NCBI RefSeq assembly: GCF_014873705.1
Contig: NZ_JADBDS010000006.1
Location: 310,001-374,000, forward strand
Reading direction: 5' to 3'
From: Mycobacterium sp. OAS707
Lineage (GTDB): Bacteria > Actinomycetota > Actinomycetes > Mycobacteriales > Mycobacteriaceae
DNA length: 64,000 bases
How positions within the stretch are numbered: the stretch's first letter is position 1; each line of letters starts with the position of its first letter. The notes under the pieces are model-generated. The model was not told the origin of the DNA and did no database searches. It saw only the letters and a list, made by a program, of their open reading frames with translations. Both the position numbers and the translations under genes were made by a program. Below are positions 51,051 through 59,804 of this stretch, piece by piece.

Positions 51051-52823
51051 TCAGGGGTGCAGAGTGCGCAGGAATCGGCCTGCCGCGTCCACGGCAGGGC
51101 CGGAACTGCCCGCGTCACTGATGAATACCGCCAGCGCGAGGTCGCCGTCGATACCCACGAACCAGCCGTGGGCGTGGGTGTTGTCGATGTATTCGGCCGT
51201 TCCGGTCTTGCCGAGCATGTCGGGGATGTCCTGCAGTTGTGTGGCGGTGCCACTCGTAATCGTTTCGCGCATCATCGTTTTCACTTGATCGTCGATGGTT
51301 GCCGGTAACGGGTCAGGAGCGTGGTCGGGCTTCCCGGGCTGGCTTGCCACGATCGTCGGCGCGGGTACCGAACCGTGCGCCAGCGCGGCCGCAACGAGCG
51401 CCATGCCGAACGGCGACGCGGTGACCTGGCCTTGACCGATACCCTCCTCGACGCGCAGCGCCGACGTGTCGGCGACCGGCACCTTGCCCGTCACCGTCGT
51501 CATGCCCGGTGCGGTGTAGTCGATGCCGAGGCCCAGTTGCGCGGCGGCCTTCGTCAGCCCATCAGGCGGTAAGTTGACCGCGAGCCGGCCCATCGTGGTG
51601 TTGCACGACCGCGCGAACGCGGTGTGCAACGGCACCTGACCGAGATCGAAGTTGTCGTCGTTCGGGATCTGGCGGCCCTCGATGTTCTCGGTTCCCGGAC
51701 AGCCGACGATGCTGTCAGGCGTCACCTGGCCGGCCTGCAGCGCCGCCGAGACCGTCACCGTCTTGAAGGTCGAGCCGGGCGGATAGAGGCCCGTCAGCGC
51801 GATCGGACCTTGCGCGTCGGCGGCGGGGTTCTGCCCGACGGCCAGCATGTCGCCGGTCGAGGGCTGGATCACCACCATCGCGGCCGGCGTTGGGACAGGG
51901 GCTAGTGCTTCCCTGGCGGCGCGCGACATTCCGATGTCGAGGGTGCTGTGGACGTCGGCGACGGGCTTGGGGTCCTGTCCGCCGACATGCTGGCTGCCGG
52001 TGGCGGTCTTGGCGCTCACCGACCACCCGGTGGCGGCGTCGGTAGCCGCTTGCCACAGGTCGGACAGCCCCGACAGTGTCGGTGACGTCAACACCTTGTC
52101 GGTGGTGAGCAACCGCGTCTGCGGGGCCAATGTCACGTTGGGCAGGGCCGACAACGCGTCCTGGATCGGCGCGAGGTCCTCGGCGCGCAGCGTGATCGCG
52201 GTGACGGGCTGGCCGTTGGCCGCGGCCAGCTGCGCCTGCAGCGACTCTGCCGTGATGCCGCCGTCGATCGGATTCAGCAGCGCTGCAACGGCATTCGCGT
52301 CGACGCCGGGCGACACGTTGACCAGCGTGACGACCTGCTGGGTGAACAACTCTGCTCCTGTCCGGTCCAGCACCCTGGCCGCCGGATCGGGCGTCAGGGT
52401 GCTGTACGACAGCGGCCCGGCGTCAAGACCGGGCGCGACGGTCGCCGGATTCCACTGGAGCTTCCACTGGCCGCCGTTCTGGCTGGCGCTGCCAGTGGTG
52501 CTGTAGGTCCACTGGTTGCGGTCGTCCTTGCCGAATTTCCATGTGGCGGCAAGGGTGAACGTTCCGTTGTCGTCCTTGTGATCGACGGCCGACACGTCGA
52601 AGTGGGCGTTGTGGCCGAGGCTGTCGAACAGCTTGCCAAGGGTGTCGGAGGCCTGCGCCGGATCGGTCGTGACTGCCGCGGCCGCCTGCGTGTCGCCCTT
52701 GCTGAGCGCATCGGCGAACGCGTGCACGGTGCTGTTCAACCGGTTCGCTGCGTCGTCACCGCAGCCGGCAAGGAGGAAGACGAGCGTCGCGAGGAGACCA
52801 AACAGCTTGTGGCGCAAGCGCAT
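51051..52823 (-). CDS. Penicillin-binding lipoprotein (PBP-lipo-like transpeptidase)
   Basis: 590 residues with FLLAGC giving lipidated Cys21. An NTF2-like MecA_N domain (about 25-130), a dimerisation domain, and a class B transpeptidase domain with S351-T-F-K354, S406-C-N408 and K539-T-G541. It corresponds to the PBP-lipo (Rv2864c) type, which cross-links peptidoglycan outside the membrane. ATG overlaps the ispH stop by one base (TAATG), so it is co-transcribed with ispH. Its place before the GlnX/GlnH/kinase genes suggests a link between cell-wall synthesis and that pathway. Confidence 0.92.
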   Translation of the reverse strand: MRLRHKLFGLLATLVFLLAGCGDDAANRLNSTVHAFADALSKGDTQAAAAVTTDPAQASDTLGKLFDSLGHNAHFDVSAVDHKDDNGTFTLAATWKFGKDDRNQWTYSTTGSASQNGGQWKLQWNPATVAPGLDAGPLSYSTLTPDPAARVLDRTGAELFTQQVVTLVNVSPGVDANAVAALLNPIDGGITAESLQAQLAAANGQPVTAITLRAEDLAPIQDALSALPNVTLAPQTRLLTTDKVLTSPTLSGLSDLWQAATDAATGWSVSAKTATGSQHVGGQDPKPVADVHSTLDIGMSRAAREALAPVPTPAAMVVIQPSTGDMLAVGQNPAADAQGPIALTGLYPPGSTFKTVTVSAALQAGQVTPDSIVGCPGTENIEGRQIPNDDNFDLGQVPLHTAFARSCNTTMGRLAVNLPPDGLTKAAAQLGLGIDYTAPGMTTVTGKVPVADTSALRVEEGIGQGQVTASPFGMALVAAALAHGSVPAPTIVASQPGKPDHAPDPLPATIDDQVKTMMRETITSGTATQLQDIPDMLGKTGTAEYIDNTHAHGWFVGIDGDLALAVFISDAGSSGPAVDAAGRFLRTLHP

Positions 52824-53824
52824 TATGCGCGCGCCGGGCGGATCTCCCGCGGCAGCGCGAACACCAGCGTCTCGTTCGCGGTCGTGACGGGCTGCACGGT
52901 GCCGTAGCCGTATTCGGCCAGCCGCTCGAGCACCCCACGCACCAGCACCTCGGGTACCGACGCACCGGAGGTGACGCCGACGGTCGTCACGCCCTCGAGC
53001 CAGGCCGGGTCGATGTCGTCGGCGTAGTCGACCAGATGGGCCGCATCAGAGCCGGCACCCAACGCCACCTCGACCAGCCGCACCGAGTTCGACGAGTTGC
53101 GCGAGCCGACCACGATCACCAGCTGACACTCCGGCGCCATCGCCTTGACCGCGACCTGACGGTTCTGTGTGGCGTAGCAGATGTCGTCGCTCGGCGGGTC
53201 CTGCAGCGTCGGGAACTTCTCGCGCAGCCGCCGGACGGTCTCCATCGTCTCGTCCACGGACAGCGTGGTCTGCGACAGCCAGATCACCTTGTTCTCGTCG
53301 CGCACGGTCACGTTGTCGACCGCTTCGGGTCCGTCGACGAGTTGTACGTGGTCGGGCGCCTCCCCTGCGGTGCCGACGACCTCCTCGTGGCCCTCATGGC
53401 CGATCAGCAGGATGTCGTAGTCGTCCCGGGCGAACCGCTTGGCTTCGTTGTGCACCTTGGTGACCAGCGGGCAGGTGGCGTCGATGACCTTCAGGTCGCG
53501 CGCGGCGGCGGTCTCGTGCACTGTCGGCGCGACACCGTGGGCGGAGAACACCACGATCGCGCCCTCGGGCACCTCGTCGGTTTCGTCGACGAACACCGCG
53601 CCCGCCTTGGCCAGCGTGTCGACCACGTGGCGGTTGTGCACGATCTCGTGGCGCACGTAGACCGGGGCGCCGTGCTTTTCCAGCGCGCGCTCCACGGTTT
53701 CCACGGCCCGATCGACGCCCGCGCAGTACCCGCGCGGCTCGGCCAGCAGCACCCGCTTACCGGTAACACCGCCGGTCGCCGAGCTGGAGGCACCCGGAAT
53801 CCCCATGTTTATCGTCGGCGGCAT
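52823..53824 (-). CDS. ispH: 4-hydroxy-3-methylbut-2-enyl diphosphate reductase
   Basis: 333 residues from ATG 53824. The three Cys ligands of the Fe-S cluster are Cys34 (RGYCAGVDRA), Cys118 (DATCPLV) and Cys216 (DICYATQNRQ); HGVAP and the Ser-Asn pair in SRNSSNSVRL contact the substrate. It makes IPP and DMAPP in the last step of the MEP isoprenoid pathway. The flanking order matches lytB2 (Rv1110). It is the first gene of a minus-strand unit continuing into the PBP. Confidence 0.96.
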   Translation of the reverse strand: MPPTINMGIPGASSSATGGVTGKRVLLAEPRGYCAGVDRAVETVERALEKHGAPVYVRHEIVHNRHVVDTLAKAGAVFVDETDEVPEGAIVVFSAHGVAPTVHETAAARDLKVIDATCPLVTKVHNEAKRFARDDYDILLIGHEGHEEVVGTAGEAPDHVQLVDGPEAVDNVTVRDENKVIWLSQTTLSVDETMETVRRLREKFPTLQDPPSDDICYATQNRQVAVKAMAPECQLVIVVGSRNSSNSVRLVEVALGAGSDAAHLVDYADDIDPAWLEGVTTVGVTSGASVPEVLVRGVLERLAEYGYGTVQPVTTANETLVFALPREIRPARA

Positions 53825-53878
53825 GGTTCCAAGGGTACTGACCCGCGCCCGCGGGAGGCCAGCCGTACGCTGGGGGCC

Positions 53879-54445
53879 ATGGCAACTGCACCGTATGGGG
53901 TCCGCCTGCTGGTAGGTGCGGCGGTGACCGCCCTCGAGGAAACCCGCAAGCTTCCGCAGACCATCCTGATGTACCCGATGACCGTCGCCAGTCAGGTTGC
54001 CCACCTCGTGATGAAGATGCAGCAGGACGTCGCTGATCTGGTCATCAAGGGCGACGAGACGCTCGAGCAGCTGTTTCCGCCCAAGGATGAGCAACCGGAG
54101 TGGGCGACGTTCGACGAGGATCTCGAACAGGGCGAGCAAGCGCCGAGCGGTGACGGCGAACGGCTGACCGAGGGCCGCTTCGCGCTGTTCACCGGCGGCG
54201 AGCCGGAGACCGCCGACACACGGGCCAAGGCCGACAGCGGGACGAACTCAGCGCAGGCCGATACGCCCGAAATCGTCACCGAGCTCGATTACGAGTCGCT
54301 CACGCTGGCCCAGCTGCGGGCCCGCCTGAGCTCGCTGCGGGTTGCCGATCTCGAGGCGCTGCTCGCCTACGAGGACGCCACCAAGTCGCGCGCCCCGTTT
54401 CAGACCCTGCTGTCCAACAGGATCACCCGCGCGACCGCCAAGTGA
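53879..54445 (+). CDS. Rv1109c-like conserved protein (lipid-droplet-associated type)
   Basis: 188 residues from ATG 53879. N-terminal hydrophobic/amphipathic part (about 8-60; LLVGAAVTALEETRKLP, ILMYPMTVASQVAHLVMKMQQDVADLVIKGDE), an acidic middle and a C-terminal helix-turn-helix-like segment LTLAQLRARLSSLRVADLEALLAYE. The family lies next to lytB2 and xseA in mycobacteria; relatives have been labelled lipid droplet-associated. GTGA overlap with xseA. Confidence 0.82.
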   Translation: MATAPYGVRLLVGAAVTALEETRKLPQTILMYPMTVASQVAHLVMKMQQDVADLVIKGDETLEQLFPPKDEQPEWATFDEDLEQGEQAPSGDGERLTEGRFALFTGGEPETADTRAKADSGTNSAQADTPEIVTELDYESLTLAQLRARLSSLRVADLEALLAYEDATKSRAPFQTLLSNRITRATAK

Positions 54446-55671
54446 CAGCGCAGGAGCAACCCAACTCCGCGGACAATCCGTATCCGGTCCGCACCGTCGC
54501 GATGATGGTCAAGGGCTGGATCGACCGGCTGGGCACCGTGTGGGTCGAGGGTCAGATCGCGCAGATGAACGTGCGCCCGAACTCCAGCACCGCCTACATC
54601 ACGCTGCGCGACCCCGCCGCGGACATGTCCCTGCAGATCACCTGTCCGCGGGAGCTGGTTCACAACGCACCGGTGAAGCTCGCCGAGGGCACCCAGGTGA
54701 TCATGCTCGGCAGGCCGAATTTCTTCGTCGGCCGCGGCACATTCTCGTTGCGGGTCAACCAGATTCGCGCGGTCGGCGTCGGCGAGCTGCTCGCCCGAAT
54801 CGACCGGCTACGTCAACTGCTGCATGCCGAGGGGCTGTTCGATCCGCGGCTGAAGCGACCGCTGCCGTTCCTGCCTTCGACCATCGGGCTGATCACCGGT
54901 CGCGCATCGGCCGCCGAGCGTGACGTGATGACCGTAGCGACGGGCCGCTGGCCCGCCGTGCGATTCGAGGTGCGCAACACCGTGGTGCAGGGCCCCAACG
55001 CCGTCCCACAGATCGTCGAGGCGCTTGGCGACCTTGACCGCGACGAAGCCGTCGACGTGATCGTCCTCGCCCGCGGCGGCGGCAGCGTCGAGGACCTGCT
55101 GCCGTTCTCCGACGAGACGCTGTGCCGCGCGATAGCGGCGTGCACCACGCCCGTCGTCAGCGCGGTCGGCCACGAACCCGACAACCCGCTGTGCGACCTG
55201 GTCGCCGATGTTCGCGCGGCCACGCCGACCGATGCGGCGAAGCGGATCGTCCCGGACGCCGCCGCCGAGCAGGCGTTGATCACCGACCTACGCCGGCGCT
55301 GTGGCCGCGCGCTGCGCAACTGGGTGCACCGCGAAGAGCATGTGGTTTCCCAGCTGCGCAGCAGGCCGGTGCTGGCCCAGCCGCTGGCCGCGCTCACCGC
55401 GCGCGCCGACGAGATCCAGCGAGCCAGGAACTGCATCCGACGCGATATCAACCGGCTGGTGGCCGCCGAATCCGACCGGATCGGCCATCTGTCGGCGCGG
55501 CTCACCACACTGGGGCCGGCGGCCACACTGGACCGCGGGTACGCCGTCGTGCAGACGGCGGCGGGCACGATCCTGCGCACGACAGCCGATGCGCCCGCGG
55601 GGACGCGGCTGCGGGTGCGGGTCGCCGACGGGGCGGTCATCGCAACGAGCGAGGGCAGCGAGGGGCATTGA
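54442..55671 (+). CDS. xseA: Exodeoxyribonuclease VII large subunit
   Basis: 409 residues, GTG start in a 4-bp overlap. N-terminal OB fold (VWVEGQIAQMNVRPNSSTAYITLRD), catalytic domain with LITGRASAAERDVMTVATGRWP, LARGGGSVEDLLPFSDE and SAVGHEPDNPLCDLVADVRAATPT, then coiled-coil and C-terminal part. Exonuclease VII degrades single-stranded DNA and needs the small subunit encoded next. Confidence 0.96.
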   Translation: MTAQEQPNSADNPYPVRTVAMMVKGWIDRLGTVWVEGQIAQMNVRPNSSTAYITLRDPAADMSLQITCPRELVHNAPVKLAEGTQVIMLGRPNFFVGRGTFSLRVNQIRAVGVGELLARIDRLRQLLHAEGLFDPRLKRPLPFLPSTIGLITGRASAAERDVMTVATGRWPAVRFEVRNTVVQGPNAVPQIVEALGDLDRDEAVDVIVLARGGGSVEDLLPFSDETLCRAIAACTTPVVSAVGHEPDNPLCDLVADVRAATPTDAAKRIVPDAAAEQALITDLRRRCGRALRNWVHREEHVVSQLRSRPVLAQPLAALTARADEIQRARNCIRRDINRLVAAESDRIGHLSARLTTLGPAATLDRGYAVVQTAAGTILRTTADAPAGTRLRVRVADGAVIATSEGSEGH

Positions 55672-55884
55672 ATGAAGCCTATTAGTCAGCTGGGGTACGA
55701 AGATGCGCGCGACGAACTGATCGCCGTCGTGCAGCAACTGGAACAGGGCGGCCTGGATCTAGAGGCATCGCTGAAACTCTGGGAAAGAGGCGAAGAGCTC
55801 GCTAAACGCTGTGAAGAGCACTTAGCTGGCGCGCGCAAGCGGGTGGCGGATGCACTGGCCTCGAAGGACGCCGACGACGCTTGA
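55672..55884 (+). CDS. xseB: Exodeoxyribonuclease VII small subunit
   Basis: 70 residues, ATG immediately after the xseA stop. LGYEDARDELIAVVQQLEQGGLDLEASLKLWERGEELAKRC covers the conserved helical pair that binds the XseA coiled coil. Length is normal for XseB. Confidence 0.95.
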   Translation: MKPISQLGYEDARDELIAVVQQLEQGGLDLEASLKLWERGEELAKRCEEHLAGARKRVADALASKDADDA

Positions 55885-55918
55885 GTTCGGAACAATTTTT
55901 CGCGCGAGGACTCGAAAC

Positions 55919-55932
55919 TGTAACACGTTTCA
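55919..55932. promoter_or_regulatory. KstR-type operator before hsd
   Basis: TGTAACACGTTTCA fits TNNAACNNGTTNNA at all fixed positions and ends 3 bp before the ATG at 55936. A KstR-dependent promoter has been described for the orthologous gene of M. smegmatis, so control by KstR here is well supported. Confidence 0.8.
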
Positions 55933-55935
55933 TTT

Positions 55936-57060
55936 ATGCTCTCCGGCATGGGTGATTCAACGCTGACCACCGAACTGGGCCGCGTGCTCGTGACCGGAGG
56001 CTCCGGCTTCGTCGGCGCCAACCTGGTGACCGAACTGCTGGACCGAGGACACCACGTCCGCTCGTTCGACCGAGTTCCCTCCCCTCTCGCCGCGCATCCG
56101 CGGCTCGAGGTCCTCGAGGGCGATATCTGTGATGCCGCGACGGTGGCCGCCGCCGTCAAGGACACCGACACCGTGATCCACACCGCGGCGATCATCGATC
56201 TGATGGGCGGCGGGTCGGTCACCGAGGAGTACCGCAAGCGCAGCTTCGCGGTCAACGTCGAGGGCACCAAGAACCTGGTGCACGCCGCGCAGGCCGCAGG
56301 CACCAAGCGGTTCGTCTACACCGCCTCCAACAGCGTGGTGATGGGCGGGCAGCGGATCTCCGGCGGAGACGAAACGCTGCCCTATACCAAACGCTTCAAC
56401 GACCTCTACACCGAGACGAAGGTCGCCGCGGAGCAATTCGTCCTTTCGCAGAACGGCGTTGACGGGTTGTTGACGTGCTCGATCCGGCCCAGCGGCATCT
56501 GGGGCCGCGGCGATCAGACGATGTTCCGCAAGGTGTTCGAGAACGTGCTCGCAGGCCACGTCAAGGTGCTGGTCGGCAGCAAGAAGGTCAAGCTCGATAA
56601 CTCCTACGTACACAACCTGATTCACGGATTCATCCTTGCCGCCGAGCATCTGGTGCCCGGCGGAACGGCGCCAGGCCAGGCGTACTTCATCAACGACGGC
56701 GAACCGATCAACATGTTCGAGTTCTCCCAGCCGGTGGTCGAGGCATGCGGCCAGCCGTGGCCGAAGATCTGGGTGCCGGGGCGACTGGTCAAAGCCGTGA
56801 TGACGGTGTGGCAGTGGTTCCACTTCCGGTTCGGCCTGCCCAAGCCGCTGCTGGAACCCCTTGGGGTGGAACGGCTTTACCTGGACAACTACTTCTCGAT
56901 CGCCAAGGCGCAGCGCGACCTGGGCTATCAGCCGCTGTTCACCACCGAGCAGGCCATGGCGGAGTGCCTGCCGTATTACGTCGACCTGTTCCACCAGATG
57001 AAGGGTGAGGTCCACGAGCCGGCGGTCGGCGTGATGACGGCATCTCCGCTGGAGGGCTGA
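55936..57060 (+). CDS. hsd: 3-beta-hydroxysteroid dehydrogenase/isomerase
   Basis: 374 residues, close to Rv1106c over its whole length. Extended SDR: T20-GGSGFVG cofactor loop, Asp45 (NAD preference), catalytic Tyr158 and Lys162 in YTETK, and SYVHNLIHGFILAAEHL. It oxidises the 3-beta-hydroxyl of cholesterol and shifts the double bond, giving cholest-4-en-3-one, the first step of sterol breakdown. Start at ATG 55936; ATG 55948 is possible. There is no clear ribosome site, so a leaderless mRNA is likely. A KstR site lies directly upstream. Confidence 0.94.
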   Translation: MLSGMGDSTLTTELGRVLVTGGSGFVGANLVTELLDRGHHVRSFDRVPSPLAAHPRLEVLEGDICDAATVAAAVKDTDTVIHTAAIIDLMGGGSVTEEYRKRSFAVNVEGTKNLVHAAQAAGTKRFVYTASNSVVMGGQRISGGDETLPYTKRFNDLYTETKVAAEQFVLSQNGVDGLLTCSIRPSGIWGRGDQTMFRKVFENVLAGHVKVLVGSKKVKLDNSYVHNLIHGFILAAEHLVPGGTAPGQAYFINDGEPINMFEFSQPVVEACGQPWPKIWVPGRLVKAVMTVWQWFHFRFGLPKPLLEPLGVERLYLDNYFSIAKAQRDLGYQPLFTTEQAMAECLPYYVDLFHQMKGEVHEPAVGVMTASPLEG

Positions 57061-57090
57061 TCTGCAGCCACTACGCGCTGCTGTCGCGGG

Positions 57091-57369
57091 TCAGCGATAC
57101 AGATGCACCGGCTGTTGCGTGACCTGTTCGATTTGCGATGACGCCCGATGCAACAGCTCGGTGCCCAGTGCGATGAGCCCGCGCGCGGCCGCGATCTCCT
57201 CGCCGATCATCGGCGCAGCCGAGTCTTTCGGGTTGCGGTAAGCGTCCCCCAGCGTGGTCACGGTCTTACCGTCGCCGCACTGGGCGTGCACCGTCGCATG
57301 CGTGTGCGTCTCGTCCTCGTCGAAGTCGATCTCGACGCGCCACTTGTTGCTCAAATCCTTGTCATACAT
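57091..57369 (-). CDS. DUF1876 domain protein
   Basis: 92 residues. WRVEIDFDEDETHTHATVHAQ, then GDAYRNPKDSAAPMIGEEIAAARGLIALGTELLH, is the compact dsRBD-like pattern of DUF1876, an actinobacterial family with no firm function. Length fits. No operon partner: hsd ends convergent 31 bp away. Confidence 0.85.
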   Translation of the reverse strand: MYDKDLSNKWRVEIDFDEDETHTHATVHAQCGDGKTVTTLGDAYRNPKDSAAPMIGEEIAAARGLIALGTELLHRASSQIEQVTQQPVHLYR

Positions 57370-57472
57370 GGTCTTCCCCTGCCATCACCGTCCGGTTACC
57401 AGGGTGCGCCTCTCAGGCATGCTTTGCACCGAAACCGCACACTGGCCGACCGCGAGACGGCATCGTGGTCCA

Positions 57473-58180
57473 GTGCCGCGTTCCCGCTTTGCCACCAACG
57501 GCGACACCCGCATTCACTACCTCGACTCTGGCGGCGACGATCGCGGTGCGCCGATCGTCTTCGTCCCGGGGGTGACCGATCTCGCGGACGACTACGTCGA
57601 GATCCTGCCACTGCTCGGGCGGCGAACGGTCGTGGTGGAGCTGCGCGGGCACGGCCGAAGCGACGCGCCTGAAACCGGGTATGACCTCGGGGCGCTCAGT
57701 GCGGATGTCGGTGCGGTTGTGGACGCGGTCGCGGACGGACCGGTGCACCTCATGACGTTCTCCCGCGGCACGACGTATGCGATCGCGTGGGCGCTGGCGC
57801 ACCCGGATCGCGTGCTGTCGCTCTCGATCGGCGATTACGTGCCAGCGGAAATCGTGTTGCCCGAGCCGCATATGCGTCGCCTGCTGGACGGCCGGTGGCG
57901 CGGTTCGCCGGTTCGCGACCGGCTCGACTACGAGGCGGCGGTCAAGACGTTCCGCGCGGCGCGGGGTCGGTCGTATTGGGAAGAGTTGTCGGCGCTGCGG
58001 CCGCCGATGCTGGTGGTGCGCAGCCCCAACAGCCCTTTGATCGATGACGCCGCATGGGCGCGCTATCGGCGGTTGTTTCCGTCGGCGGAACTGCACGAGT
58101 TCCACGACTCCCCCCACGACATCTTCCGGCCCGACCGCGCCCGGTACCCGACGCTGGTCCGAGAGCTCACGAATCGGTGA
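57473..58180 (+). CDS. Alpha/beta hydrolase with T-F-S-R-G elbow
   Basis: 235 residues from GTG 57473. VFVPGVTDLADDY is the oxyanion segment, GHGRSDAP follows strand 4, the nucleophile elbow is MTFSRGT with Ser97 (Thr-x-Ser-x-Gly in place of Gly-x-Ser-x-Gly), and a His lies in HDSPHDIFRPD. Esterase or related activity expected. Stands alone between DUF1876 (divergent) and the sulfatase operon 79 bp downstream on the same strand. Confidence 0.84.
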   Translation: MPRSRFATNGDTRIHYLDSGGDDRGAPIVFVPGVTDLADDYVEILPLLGRRTVVVELRGHGRSDAPETGYDLGALSADVGAVVDAVADGPVHLMTFSRGTTYAIAWALAHPDRVLSLSIGDYVPAEIVLPEPHMRRLLDGRWRGSPVRDRLDYEAAVKTFRAARGRSYWEELSALRPPMLVVRSPNSPLIDDAAWARYRRLFPSAELHEFHDSPHDIFRPDRARYPTLVRELTNR

Positions 58181-58259
58181 ACCGTTGGCCGAATACCCGA
58201 TCACTGCCGCACTGCGCCCCTAGGCTTCGACCTAATCGTCAATTGGTCAAGGAGCAGCC

Positions 58260-59804
58260 GTGCCGAACGAAAAGCCGAACATTCTCGTCATCTGGGGCGA
58301 CGACATAGGCATCAGTAACCTGAGCTGCTACAGCCGCGGCATGATGGGCTACTTCACCCCCAACATCGATCGCATCGCCGATGAGGGGATGCTGTTCACC
58401 GATTCCTACGGTGAACAAAGTTGCACCGCAGGGCGGTCGTCGTTCATCACCGGGCAGAGCGTCTACCGCACCGGCATGAGCAAGGTGGGCATGCCAGGGG
58501 TCGACGTTGGGCTGCAGAAAGAGGACCCGACGATCGCCGAGTTGCTCAAACCGCTGGGTTACGCCACCGGCCAGTTCGGCAAGAACCACCTCGGGGACCT
58601 GAACAAGTATCTGCCGACCGCGCACGGGTTCGACGAGTTCTTCGGCAACCTCTATCACCTCAACGCCGAAGAAGAGCCCGAGAACCCCGACTACCCCACC
58701 GAGGAAGAAGCACCGTTACTGCGCCGGGCGCTGCTGCCGCGTGGCGTCATCCACTCCTGGGCCACCGACGAGGACTCCGGCGAAGTCGACGAGAGATACG
58801 GACCCGTCGGCAAGCAGCGCATCGAGGACACCGGGCCGCTGACCAAGAAGCGGATGGAGACCATCGACGACGAAACCACCGGTGCGTGCACCGATTTCAT
58901 CCGGCGCCAGCATGAGGCCGGCACTCCGTTCTTCGTCTGGATGAACATGACGCACATGCACTTCCGGACGCACACCAAGCCGGAGAGCCTTGGCCAGGCG
59001 GGCCGTTGGCAGTCGCCGTACCACGACACCATGATCGACCACGACCGCAACGTCGGCCAACTGCTCGACCTGGTGGATGAGCTGGGCATTGCCGAGGACA
59101 CGATCGTCATCTACAGCACCGACAACGGCCCGCACGCCAACAGCTGGCCGGACGGCGCCACGACCCCGTTCCGAAGCGAGAAGGCCACCAACTGGGAAGG
59201 GGCCTTCCGTGTTCCCGAGATGATCCGCTGGCCGGGAAAGATCAAGCCCCGCAGTGTCTCCAACGAGATCGTCCAGCATCATGATTGGCTACCGACTTTC
59301 CTTGCCGCAGCAGGGGATCCGGGCATCATCGACAAGCTGAAGGCCGGCCACACCGTCGGTGACATGACCTACAAGGTTCACATCGACGGGTACAACCTAT
59401 TGCCCTATCTCACCGGTGAGGTGGACAAGAGCCCACGCCGCGGCATGATTTACTTCTCCGACGACTGCGACGTGCTGGGAATCAGGGCCGAGAACTGGAA
59501 GGTCGTTTTCATGGAGCAGCGGTGCCAGGGCACGCTGCAGATCTGGTTCGAGCCGTTCACGCCACTGCGGGCGCCGAAATTGTTCAATCTGCGCACGGAC
59601 CCGTACGAACGCGCGGACATCACGTCGAACACCTACTGGGACTGGATGATCGACCGTATCTACTTGGTCCTCTTCGGATCGGCGATCGCCACCCAGTTCC
59701 TCGAGACGTTCAAGGAGTTCCCACCGCGTCAAGAGCCGTCGTCGTTCACCATCAACCACGCGGTCGAAGAGCTCAACAAGTTCCTTTCCTCCCGCGGCGG
59801 GTGA
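58260..59804 (+). CDS. Type I sulfatase (arylsulfatase family)
   Basis: 514 residues, GTG start behind AAGGAGCAG. Metal Asp14/Asp15 (GDDIG), the formylglycine site C55-T-A-G-R59 (CxAxR), K108 and H110 (GKNHLG) and Asp288-Asn289 (STDNGPHA) are all in place for a calcium-dependent sulfatase that hydrolyses sulfate esters. No signal peptide, so cytoplasmic. The Cys must be oxidised to formylglycine, and the matching enzyme is encoded two genes downstream. Natural substrate unknown. Confidence 0.94.
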   Translation: MPNEKPNILVIWGDDIGISNLSCYSRGMMGYFTPNIDRIADEGMLFTDSYGEQSCTAGRSSFITGQSVYRTGMSKVGMPGVDVGLQKEDPTIAELLKPLGYATGQFGKNHLGDLNKYLPTAHGFDEFFGNLYHLNAEEEPENPDYPTEEEAPLLRRALLPRGVIHSWATDEDSGEVDERYGPVGKQRIEDTGPLTKKRMETIDDETTGACTDFIRRQHEAGTPFFVWMNMTHMHFRTHTKPESLGQAGRWQSPYHDTMIDHDRNVGQLLDLVDELGIAEDTIVIYSTDNGPHANSWPDGATTPFRSEKATNWEGAFRVPEMIRWPGKIKPRSVSNEIVQHHDWLPTFLAAAGDPGIIDKLKAGHTVGDMTYKVHIDGYNLLPYLTGEVDKSPRRGMIYFSDDCDVLGIRAENWKVVFMEQRCQGTLQIWFEPFTPLRAPKLFNLRTDPYERADITSNTYWDWMIDRIYLVLFGSAIATQFLETFKEFPPRQEPSSFTINHAVEELNKFLSSRGG

